15,426 nt of DNA, taken from assembly GCA_934630385.1 (NCBI GenBank), contig CAKTWE010000042.1, positions 1 to 15,426 on the forward strand. Reading direction: 5' to 3'. Below the pieces are notes generated by a model. It was given only the letters and a program-made list of their open reading frames with translations. It searched no databases and was not told the DNA's origin. Shown piece by piece: positions 7,093 through 13,769 of this stretch. Positions within the stretch are counted from its first letter, which is position 1, and every line of letters starts with the position of its first letter. The stretch is from an uncultured Collinsella sp. (GTDB lineage Bacteria > Actinomycetota > Coriobacteriia > Coriobacteriales > Coriobacteriaceae). The position numbers and the translations under genes are program-made.

Positions 7093-7100
7093 GGTATACT
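7093..7100 (+). promoter_or_regulatory. Candidate -10 element of a plsX promoter
   Basis: GGTATACT (7093-7100) contains TATACT, five of six matches to TATAAT, just after the rpmF stop (7089-7091). The upstream -35 region overlaps the rpmF end and has no good TTGACA (GTTATC or TTACCG at poor spacing). If used, transcription would start near 7107, just before a palindrome and a terminator-like hairpin, making a leader of about 70 bases for plsX. Confidence 0.4.
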
Positions 7101-7114
7101 CTGGATGCGATGCC

Positions 7115-7128
7115 GTTCCAACTGGAAC
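7115..7128. promoter_or_regulatory. Palindrome GTTCCA-N2-TGGAAC upstream of plsX
   Basis: A perfect 6+6 inverted repeat with a 2-base centre sits 14 bases after the candidate -10 box. The size and position fit a dimeric repressor operator. As RNA the loop would have to open to about CAACTG, leaving only 4 pairs, so a DNA-binding site is likelier than an RNA hairpin. In Bacillus the plsX operon is controlled by FapR, but this palindrome does not resemble the FapR site as I remember it, and no regulator gene is nearby. Function unproven. Confidence 0.35.
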
Positions 7129-7131
7129 CAC

Positions 7132-7161
7132 AATGGCCGGCTCAATGAGTCGGCCATTTTT
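7132..7161 (+). terminator. Terminator-like hairpin between rpmF and plsX
   Basis: A 12-bp stem pairs 7132-7143 with 7147-7158 (one G-T wobble), with loop AAT, followed by a T run (7157-7161). It has the shape of an intrinsic terminator and lies 14 bases before the plsX start site region. It may end the yceD-rpmF transcript, act as an attenuator, or leak to let L32 be made in excess of PlsX. The T run is short, so partial read-through is expected. Confidence 0.65.
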
Positions 7162-7179
7162 GTATAAGGAGCATATGAA

Positions 7180-8199
7180 ATGAGTAACGTTCGCGTTTGT
7201 GTAGACGTTGTGGGTGGAGACGAGAAGCCCCAGGTTGTCCTCGACGGTATCGAGGCGGCGCTTGCGGCGGATCCCGATATCGAGGTCTTGGCTGTCGGTC
7301 CCGCAGAGATCGTGAACCCCTTTGCCGCGGCTCACGCTCGCGTTGAGGCCTTGGAGGCGCCCGACGTCATCGCCATGGATGACGATCCCATTCGAGCCGT
7401 GATGACCAAGCGCAAGTCCTCGATCGTGCTTGCCTGCCGCGCTATCAAGAAGGGTAACGCGGACGCGTTCTTCTCTGCCGGCTCCACCGGCGCCATGACC
7501 GCTGCCGCTACCGCCTATGTCACGCCGTTTCGCTATCAGGCCGAGGGCAAGAAACAGCCGGTGCGTCCGTGCCTCACCAATGCACTGCCCAACCGCGCCG
7601 GCGGCCTGACGGTTCTGTGCGACATGGGCGCCAACCCCGATGTCGAGGTCGACGACATGGTGCGTTTTGCCCAGATGGGTAGCGCCTATGCGCGCGTCGT
7701 CCTGGGCATTGAGCATCCCCGCGTCGGTCTGCTTGGCAATGGCACCGAGGATGAGAAGGGCTCCAACTTTACCAAAGCGTGCTTCCCGGCCATGAAGGCC
7801 GCGGTTCCCGGCTTTGTGGGCAACTGCGAGGGTACCGATCTTACGTCGGGCAATTTTGACGTCGTGGTCGCCGATGGCATGTCGGGTAACATCGCGCTCA
7901 AAGCCACCGAGGGCGCTGCCAAGTTTTTGCTGCAGGAGCTCAAGGGTGCCTTTATGGCTTCGCTTGGCACCAAGATCGCCGCGCTGCTCATCAAAAAGCA
8001 GATGCGCGAGATCAAGGCAAAGCTCTCGGGCGATGCTAAGGGTGGCGCCATTCTGCTGGGCCTGCGTGGCGTGGTCCTGATCGGCCACGGTGCCACCTCG
8101 GTCGAGGCCGTCAAGAACGGTACACTCGCCGCGGCGGAGGCCGTGCGCGCCGGGCTTGTCGAGAACGTCGCCAACTCTATGGACGGCATCGTTTTGTAG
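7180..8199 (+). CDS. plsX: Phosphate acyltransferase PlsX
   Basis: PlsX (339 residues) converts acyl-ACP and phosphate to acyl-phosphate, the donor used by PlsY to start phospholipid synthesis. The N-terminus VCVDVVGGDEKP corresponds to the family's VDAMGGDxxP. Further matches are FFSAGSTGAM, CDMGANPDV, GLLGNGTEDEKG and NFDVVVADGMSGNI. AAGGAG (7166-7171) lies 8 bases before ATG 7180. An ATG at 7175 is only 3 bases from it and opens the two-codon frame ATG-AAA-TGA, whose stop overlaps the real start, so it is probably not productive but could influence initiation. Unlike Bacillus, no fabD or fabG separates plsX from acpP. PlsX can also connect to the FakA route encoded upstream by converting acyl-phosphate to acyl-ACP. 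Confidence 0.96.
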   Translation: MSNVRVCVDVVGGDEKPQVVLDGIEAALAADPDIEVLAVGPAEIVNPFAAAHARVEALEAPDVIAMDDDPIRAVMTKRKSSIVLACRAIKKGNADAFFSAGSTGAMTAAATAYVTPFRYQAEGKKQPVRPCLTNALPNRAGGLTVLCDMGANPDVEVDDMVRFAQMGSAYARVVLGIEHPRVGLLGNGTEDEKGSNFTKACFPAMKAAVPGFVGNCEGTDLTSGNFDVVVADGMSGNIALKATEGAAKFLLQELKGAFMASLGTKIAALLIKKQMREIKAKLSGDAKGGAILLGLRGVVLIGHGATSVEAVKNGTLAAAEAVRAGLVENVANSMDGIVL

Positions 8200-8244
8200 G
8201 AGCGAGTTAGAGCGCTGTTATGTGCCTCGCGGCCTGCGTCGTGG

Positions 8245-8252
8245 GGTAGAAT
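8245..8252 (+). promoter_or_regulatory. Candidate -10 element of an acpP promoter
   Basis: GGTAGAAT (8245-8252) includes TAGAAT, five of six matches to TATAAT, in the 124-base plsX-acpP gap. I see no convincing -35 at 16-18 bases upstream. Transcription would begin near 8259, placing the hairpin at 8266-8287 at the 5' end of the acpP message. Confidence 0.45.
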
Positions 8253-8265
8253 CAAAAACGTGTCT

Positions 8266-8287
8266 TGGCGCTGCACTTGCGGCGCCA
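8266..8287 (+). other. GC-rich hairpin in the acpP leader
   Basis: Positions 8266-8274 pair with 8279-8287 (nine pairs, one T-G wobble) around the loop ACTT. No T run follows, so it is not a terminator. It would lie close to the 5' end of the leader RNA and about 25 bases before the acpP ribosome site (GAGGAAG, 8313-8319). It could stabilise this message or be a target for RNase III, encoded two genes on. Function is inference. Confidence 0.45.
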
Positions 8288-8323
8288 GCGCGTTGATGTT
8301 CACGCAATACGAGAGGAAGCGCT

Positions 8324-8566
8324 ATGGACCGCTCCGAAATCTTCGATAAGATCGCCGAAGTCGCCGCTGACGTTCTGGGCGTCGATGTCGCCGACATTAG
8401 CGACGAGACTACCTTTGACGATCTCGATGCCGATTCGCTCGAGCGTTTGCAGCTGGTGACGGCCATCGAGGACGAGTTCGACCTCGAGATCGATGACGAG
8501 ACCCTGCTGTCGCTCAACTCTGTCGCCGACGCTGTCGACGCTATTGAAAACGCCAAGGAGGCCTAA
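8324..8566 (+). CDS. acpP: Acyl carrier protein
   Basis: ACP (80 residues, highly acidic) carries growing fatty acyl chains on a 4'-phosphopantetheine arm. The attachment serine is Ser38 in DADSLERL, matching the family's GADSL. Helix III DDETLLSLNSVADAVDAIE is typical. The recognition helix II reads SLERLQLVTAIEDEF, where E. coli has SLDTVELVMALEEEF; the Arg, Gln and Thr substitutions change an otherwise acidic partner-binding face. The ATG follows GAGGAAG at about 5 bases. Neighbouring plsX and rnc support the fatty-acid ACP rather than a polyketide or other specialised carrier, but no fab genes are in the window and a second ACP elsewhere cannot be excluded. Confidence 0.93.
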   Translation: MDRSEIFDKIAEVAADVLGVDVADISDETTFDDLDADSLERLQLVTAIEDEFDLEIDDETLLSLNSVADAVDAIENAKEA

Positions 8567-8569
8567 GTC

Positions 8570-9295
8570 TTGGCTTTATCTGAACGACTCGCGCGCGCCC
8601 AGGAAATCCTGGGCCACGAGTTCAATGACAAGGTGCTGCTGCGCGCGGCGCTCACGCACCCCTCTGCCGTGGAAGGTCAGCCCGTCTCGGCGAGCTATGA
8701 GCGTCTTGAGTTTTTGGGCGATTCCATTTTGGGCGCCGTGGTTGCCCGTTCGCTCTTTGAGTCCTATCCGGAGTTTGACGAGGGCAAGCTTACGCGCCTG
8801 AAGGTGTCGCTCGTCTCGGGTGCCACGCTGTCCGAGGTGTCCCATGAGCTGGGCATCGACGACATCATCATCTTTGGTGCCTCCGAGACCGGCACGGGCG
8901 CGCGCGGCCTGCATTCGGCGCTCGAGAACGTCTACGAGTCGCTCGTCGGCGCGCTGTATCTGGATGCTGGCTGGGATGCGGCGGCGGAATTCATTCACCG
9001 TACGCTTAAGCCGCACCTGGCCTCCGAGCGTGCCGAGCATCCCGCGAACCCCAAGTCGTTCTTGCAGGAGTGCGTGCAGGCCGACGGCCACGAGCCTCCG
9101 GCGTACAAGCTGGTCGGCTCCGAGGGCCCCGCGCATGCGCCCACCTTTACCGCCGTGGTACTCATCGACGGCATCCGCCAGGGCCGCGGCACCGGTTCCT
9201 CCAAGAAGGAGGCCGAGGGAGCCGCTGCGCTCGAGGCACTCGACCGCATGGGCTACACCACCAACGGCGTGATTCTCAACAAGAAGCCTGTTTAA
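8570..9295 (+). CDS. rnc: Ribonuclease III
   Basis: RNase III (241 residues) cuts double-stranded RNA, including rRNA precursors. The start is TTG 8570, with AAGGAGG (8555-8561) 8 bases upstream, three bases after the acpP stop. The signature ERLEFLGDS spans 44-52, with Glu47 and Asp51 matching E. coli Glu41 and Asp45. Glu123 in NVYESLVGAL matches catalytic Glu117, but residue 120 is Asn where E. coli has metal-ligand Asp114; spacing from Asp51 is the same as in E. coli (69 and 72). The Glu65 equivalent (DEGKLTR) is present. The C-terminal dsRNA-binding domain is recognisable by KSFLQECVQ and GTGSSKKEAEGAAALEAL. acpP-rnc-smc order is widely conserved in Gram-positives. Confidence 0.95.
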   Translation: MALSERLARAQEILGHEFNDKVLLRAALTHPSAVEGQPVSASYERLEFLGDSILGAVVARSLFESYPEFDEGKLTRLKVSLVSGATLSEVSHELGIDDIIIFGASETGTGARGLHSALENVYESLVGALYLDAGWDAAAEFIHRTLKPHLASERAEHPANPKSFLQECVQADGHEPPAYKLVGSEGPAHAPTFTAVVLIDGIRQGRGTGSSKKEAEGAAALEALDRMGYTTNGVILNKKPV

Positions 9296-9305
9296 GCGAG
9301 GAACC

Positions 9306-12300
9306 GTGTATCTCAAGTCCCTCACGCTCAAAGGGTTCAAGTCGTTTGCCGACCGCGCCCATATGACGTTTGAGCCGGGCCTAACCGTCATCGTCGGTCC
9401 CAACGGCTCGGGAAAATCGAACATCTCCGACTCGATTCTGTGGGTCCTGGGCGAGCAGAGCGCCAAGCAGCTGCGCGGCCAGGCCATGGAGGACGTCATC
9501 TTCTCGGGCTCATCGGCGCGCAAGCCGGTGGGTGTGGCCGAGGTCACGCTGGTGCTCGATAACTCGGACCATATGCTGCCTGTCGACTTTGACGAGGTCG
9601 CCATCACCCGCCGCATGTACCGCTCGGGCGAAAGTGAGTACCTCATCAACTCGAGCCCGTGCCGCCTGATGGACATCCAGGACATCCTGCACGACTCGGG
9701 ACTGGGCAAGGATACGCATTCCATCATCAGCCAGGGCAAGCTCGACGCCATTTTGCAGAGCCGCCCCGAGGAGCGCCGCGCCCTGATCGAGGAGGCTGCC
9801 GGCATCTCCAAGCACAAGCGCCGCAAGGAGCGTGCACTCAAAAAGATTAAATCGATGGACGAACACCTAACCCGTGCCCGCGACATCAATAAGGAGATCG
9901 CCCGTCAGCTGCGGCCGCTGGAGCGTCAGGTCGATCGCGCGCGCAAGTACAAAGAGCTGTCCTCGCGCGCGAACGAGCTTACGCAGATGCTGGCCGTCGA
10001 CGAGCTTCGTTCGCTGCAGTCGCAGTGGAACGACCTGGAAAGCCGCTCCAAGGAGGGCGCTGCCGAGCTGGAGCTTGCGCAGTACCGCCTGGGTGAGAAA
10101 GAGCGCGAGCTCGAGAAGCTTCAGGTCATGCTCGAAGAAAAGGGCCTGTTTGTGGGCGACTTGGGCGAGCAGCGCCGCCATATGCAAGATGTGGTCGGCC
10201 GCATTAACTCCGACATGCGCCTGCTCGAGGAAAAGGGTCACAACATGGTGTCGCGCCTGTCCGACATGCGCGGCCAGATCTCGAGCTCCGAGCATCAGCG
10301 TCGTCGCGTGGTCGAGGAGCTCGAGGACGCACGTGCCCAGCTTGAGGAAGTGACCGGCGCGCATATGCAGGCTCAGGAGGACGTTGACGCTGCCGGACCT
10401 GCCGCCGCCGAACTTCACGAGCGCCGCGTGGCGATTGATGCGCAGATTTCGCAGCTCACGCGCGAGCAGCGCGATGTGCAGCGCGTTGCCGATAGTGCTG
10501 CGCTCGAGCTCGCCAAGGTGAAGGACTCGCTGAGCAACGCCGAGGTCGAGGACAACATGTATGCCTCGCGCCTGGAGCAGATCGATGAGCAGCTCGAGGA
10601 GGTCACGGCATCGCTTGATAGCCGCCGCAACCGTGCTGAGGAGCTCGAAGGCGCGCTCGATCAGGCTCGTCAAGCCCAGAGCGATGCGCGTGAGGCTACC
10701 GAGGTCGCCCGTGCAGCCCTTAAGGACTTGCATAATCGCGAGAGCGAGGCGCGCAACAAGCTGTCCGAGGTGCGCTCGGAGCTTGCCAGTCAAAAGAAGC
10801 TTGATGCTCGCATGGCCGACAGCTCGCCGCTCGTTAGCCGTCTGGTGGGCGCGCTGGGCGACGATGTTTCGGGCCGTCTGGGCGATGTGCTCGAGGCACC
10901 GCGTGAGCTCGAGGGTCTGGTTGAGCAGCTGCTCGCCGGCGATATCGATGCCCTGTTGTTCGATAACGCTGCCGCACTCGAGCGCGCCGGTCGCGCTGCC
11001 CTGGACCAGAAGAAGGCCTCAGGCGAGGCACTGCTGATGGCGCGCAGCGTGAGCGGCTCTGCGGCCGCCGAGGGTGCCGCCGGTACCCGTCTTGTTGATC
11101 GTCTGTCCGTGCGTGAGGGCTACGGTCCGGTTGTCGAGGCGCTGCTCGGCGGCTATTACGTGGTCGATGACCTTTCTGCCGCACTGACCGCGCCCGTCGT
11201 TGACGGTGTAACCTACGTGACGCCCGATGGTGCCCGCGTGAGCTATGGCGGCCTGGTTCGCGTGGGGCTTGATGCCGGCGAGGCTTCGGGCGCTCTGGAG
11301 CGCAAGCGTCGTATCCGCGAGCTGGAGGGCCTGGAGCCCGATCTTGCTGCCGTGTTTGAGCATGTTTCGGATCAGGTCGTCGAGGCCAACACTGCCGTTG
11401 AGGAAGCCCGTGCTGCCGAGGGCGATGCCGCCGGCGAGATCGCCCGCCTTGAGGGCGAGCGTCGCTCGCTGCTCTCCGAGATTGGCCGCCTGGAGCAAAG
11501 CGCCAACAACGCCGAGGTCGAGCGCGTGCGCATCTCCAAGCGCCGCGAGCAGGCCGCCGAGGCCGTTCGCGCTGCGCGCCCGCGCGTTGACGAACTCACC
11601 CGTTCGCGTGACGAGGTGCGTGCACAGGCAAGCGACCTGGGTCTCCAGATTGCCGAGGCCAACGATGAGCTCGATCGCGTTCGCCGTGACGATTCCGAGG
11701 CCGCCGGTAAGCTCGCCGATGCCAAGGTGCGCCTGGCCCAGACGAGCGAGCGCCTGCGTTCGCTGAAGGGCCGCGTGCCCGACCTTGAGCATCGTCTTGA
11801 GGGCATCGACCGTCGTATCCGCGGAACACGCCAGGCTTCGCGCTCGCTCGAGCTGCTGCGCCTGCGCGTCGACCCCATGCACGAACGCTATTCTGCCCTG
11901 TTGGAACGCGCATCGGATTGGGCAGCGCGCCTGCGTGACCAGGCCTTTCTGGAAGAGGCGGACTCCGCTTCGCTCAAGAAGACCATCGAGGATGCCAAGG
12001 CCGAGGTTGCCCGCGCTAAGGAGCGGGTCGATACCGCCTCTGCCACGCAAAACGAGTTCAAGGTCGCACGCGGCAAGCTTGAGGTGCAGGTAGAGGCCGC
12101 CATTAAGGCCATTACCGCCGATGGCACCACGGTGCTCGAGGAAGCGCTCATGCTTCCTGCTCCCACCGACCGCGACGCCGCCGAGCGGGAGCTCAACCAG
12201 CTCGTGCGTCATATCAACAATCTGGGCCCCGTGAACCAGGTTGCCATGGAGGAGTACGAGCAGCTCAAGCGCCGCGCCGACTACATCGAGGACCAGCTGG

Positions 12301-12842
12301 CCGATCTGGAGAGCGCGCGCAAGGCGCTCACCAAGATCACAGTGGCCATTGATCGCAAGATGCGCAAGGCGTTTCTGGTGACGTTTGAGAAGGTCGACGC
12401 GAACTTCCGCGAGATCTTCGCCATGCTGTTCCCGGGTGGCCAGGCTCATCTTGAGATGACCGATCCCGAGCATCCTGCCGAGACGGGTATCGAGGTTGTG
12501 GCGCAGCCGCGCGGCAAGCGCATCACCAAGATGATGCTCATGTCGGGTGGCGAGAAGAGTCTGACGGCGCTCGCCCTGCTCTTTGCCGTGTACCGCACGC
12601 GCACGGTGCCGTTCTATGTGCTTGACGAGGTCGAGGCGGCGCTTGATGACGCCAACCTGTCCAAGCTCATCGGAGCCCTCGATGTGCTGCGTTCCGATAC
12701 ACAGCTCTTGGTCATTTCGCATCAGCGCCGTACTATGGAGGACGCTGACGTTCTCTATGGCGTCTCGATGCAAGCCGACGGCGTCAGCCGCGTCGTCTCG
12801 CAAAAACTCGATCGCGAAACCGGAAAGGTCGTGAATGCATAA
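9306..12842 (+). CDS. smc: Chromosome segregation protein SMC
   Basis: SMC (1178 residues, normal length) is the ATPase of the bacterial condensin that organises and separates chromosomes with ScpA and ScpB, neither of which is encoded here. The N-terminal head has KGFKSF and Walker A GPNGSGKSN (31-39). Two long coiled-coil arms, about 160-500 and 680-1000, flank a hinge at about 506-652 that ends in a YGG turn. The C-terminal head has the ABC signature LMSGGEKSL (SGGEK at 1080-1084) and Walker B VLDEVEAALDD (Asp1107, Glu1108). The start is GTG 9306, with GAGG (9298-9301) 4 bases upstream, 10 bases after rnc. The coiled-coil composition (Glu/Arg/Ala-rich, strong codon bias) explains long antisense open frames here. 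Confidence 0.97.
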   Translation: MYLKSLTLKGFKSFADRAHMTFEPGLTVIVGPNGSGKSNISDSILWVLGEQSAKQLRGQAMEDVIFSGSSARKPVGVAEVTLVLDNSDHMLPVDFDEVAITRRMYRSGESEYLINSSPCRLMDIQDILHDSGLGKDTHSIISQGKLDAILQSRPEERRALIEEAAGISKHKRRKERALKKIKSMDEHLTRARDINKEIARQLRPLERQVDRARKYKELSSRANELTQMLAVDELRSLQSQWNDLESRSKEGAAELELAQYRLGEKERELEKLQVMLEEKGLFVGDLGEQRRHMQDVVGRINSDMRLLEEKGHNMVSRLSDMRGQISSSEHQRRRVVEELEDARAQLEEVTGAHMQAQEDVDAAGPAAAELHERRVAIDAQISQLTREQRDVQRVADSAALELAKVKDSLSNAEVEDNMYASRLEQIDEQLEEVTASLDSRRNRAEELEGALDQARQAQSDAREATEVARAALKDLHNRESEARNKLSEVRSELASQKKLDARMADSSPLVSRLVGALGDDVSGRLGDVLEAPRELEGLVEQLLAGDIDALLFDNAAALERAGRAALDQKKASGEALLMARSVSGSAAAEGAAGTRLVDRLSVREGYGPVVEALLGGYYVVDDLSAALTAPVVDGVTYVTPDGARVSYGGLVRVGLDAGEASGALERKRRIRELEGLEPDLAAVFEHVSDQVVEANTAVEEARAAEGDAAGEIARLEGERRSLLSEIGRLEQSANNAEVERVRISKRREQAAEAVRAARPRVDELTRSRDEVRAQASDLGLQIAEANDELDRVRRDDSEAAGKLADAKVRLAQTSERLRSLKGRVPDLEHRLEGIDRRIRGTRQASRSLELLRLRVDPMHERYSALLERASDWAARLRDQAFLEEADSASLKKTIEDAKAEVARAKERVDTASATQNEFKVARGKLEVQVEAAIKAITADGTTVLEEALMLPAPTDRDAAERELNQLVRHINNLGPVNQVAMEEYEQLKRRADYIEDQLADLESARKALTKITVAIDRKMRKAFLVTFEKVDANFREIFAMLFPGGQAHLEMTDPEHPAETGIEVVAQPRGKRITKMMLMSGGEKSLTALALLFAVYRTRTVPFYVLDEVEAALDDANLSKLIGALDVLRSDTQLLVISHQRRTMEDADVLYGVSMQADGVSRVVSQKLDRETGKVVNA

Positions 12843-13759
12843 TGGGATTCTTTGACGCTCTCTCGCGCGGACTTGAGCGCAGCCGCGAGGCCCTCAACGA
12901 GGTCTTCTACTTTGGTGGCGAGGTCGACGAGGACTTTTGGGAGGACCTTGAGGACACCCTCGTCATGGGTGACATGGGTGCCGAGGTCGCTATTCAGGTC
13001 TCCGATGACCTGCGCGATGCTGCTGCCAAGAAGAACCTTAAGACCGCCCCGCAGCTTCGCCGCGCTCTGGCCGAGCAGCTCGAGGGCCATTTTGTGCCTG
13101 TTGAGCGTGATCCGTTTTCCGATACGCCGAGCTGCGTGCTGTTTGTGGGCATCAACGGCGCCGGCAAGACCACAACGGTCGGCAAGATTGCGAGCGCCAT
13201 GGCTGCCCGCGGCAAGAACGTGGTGATCGGTTCGGCCGACACCTTCCGCGCCGCCGCCATCGAGCAGCTCGATGTGTGGGGCCAGCGTGCCGGCGTACCG
13301 GTTATTAAGCGTGACCGCGGCTCCGATCCGGCGAGCGTTTGTTACGACGTGCTCGACGAGGCCGACAGGCGCGGCAGCGACCTGGTGCTGATCGACACCG
13401 CCGGTCGTCTGCATACGAGCCCCGAGCTCATGCGCGAGCTCGCCAAGGTGGTCAACGTGACGCGTAAGCGCGCCGCCAATATGGCCGCCGGCCCCATGCC
13501 CGTCTCGGTCGTGCTTGTGATCGATGCCGCCACTGGTCAGAACGGTCTGAACCAGGCGCTCGAGTTTAACGAGTCGCTGGGCCTGGACGGTATTATCATG
13601 ACTAAGCTCGACGGCACGGCTAAGGGCGGTATCGCCATGGCCGTGGCCGAGAAGCTCAAGCTCCCGATCCTGCGCATCGGCGTGGGCGAGCAGGTCGATG
13701 ACCTGCAGGAGTTTAACGCCAAAGATTTCTGCCGCGCCCTGGTGGGCGAGTCCAACTAA
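12842..13759 (+). CDS. ftsY: Signal recognition particle receptor FtsY
   Basis: FtsY (305 residues) is the membrane-associated SRP receptor GTPase that docks Ffh-ribosome complexes. It is a minimal form: residues 1-20 are an amphipathic helix beginning MGFFDALSRGL, like the membrane-binding helix of other FtsY proteins, and the long acidic A domain of E. coli is missing. The NG domain has G1 GINGAGKT (103-110), DTFRAAA, G3 DTAGRL (185-190), G4 TKLD (254-257) and the C-terminal GVGEQVDDLQEF motif. The ATG overlaps the smc stop by one base (TAATG), with only a distant AAAGG (12824-12828), so translation is probably coupled. It is followed 10 bases later by ffh; the ylxM gene found between them in Bacillus is absent. 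Confidence 0.97.
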   Translation: MGFFDALSRGLERSREALNEVFYFGGEVDEDFWEDLEDTLVMGDMGAEVAIQVSDDLRDAAAKKNLKTAPQLRRALAEQLEGHFVPVERDPFSDTPSCVLFVGINGAGKTTTVGKIASAMAARGKNVVIGSADTFRAAAIEQLDVWGQRAGVPVIKRDRGSDPASVCYDVLDEADRRGSDLVLIDTAGRLHTSPELMRELAKVVNVTRKRAANMAAGPMPVSVVLVIDAATGQNGLNQALEFNESLGLDGIIMTKLDGTAKGGIAMAVAEKLKLPILRIGVGEQVDDLQEFNAKDFCRALVGESN

Positions 13760-13769
13760 GGAGTGACTA

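Noticed and set aside
11019..12803. Long minus-strand open frame (594 codons) antisense to smc
   Set aside because: It is an artefact of the Glu/Arg/Ala-rich coiled-coil codons; low-complexity translation, no ribosome site and full overlap with SMC.
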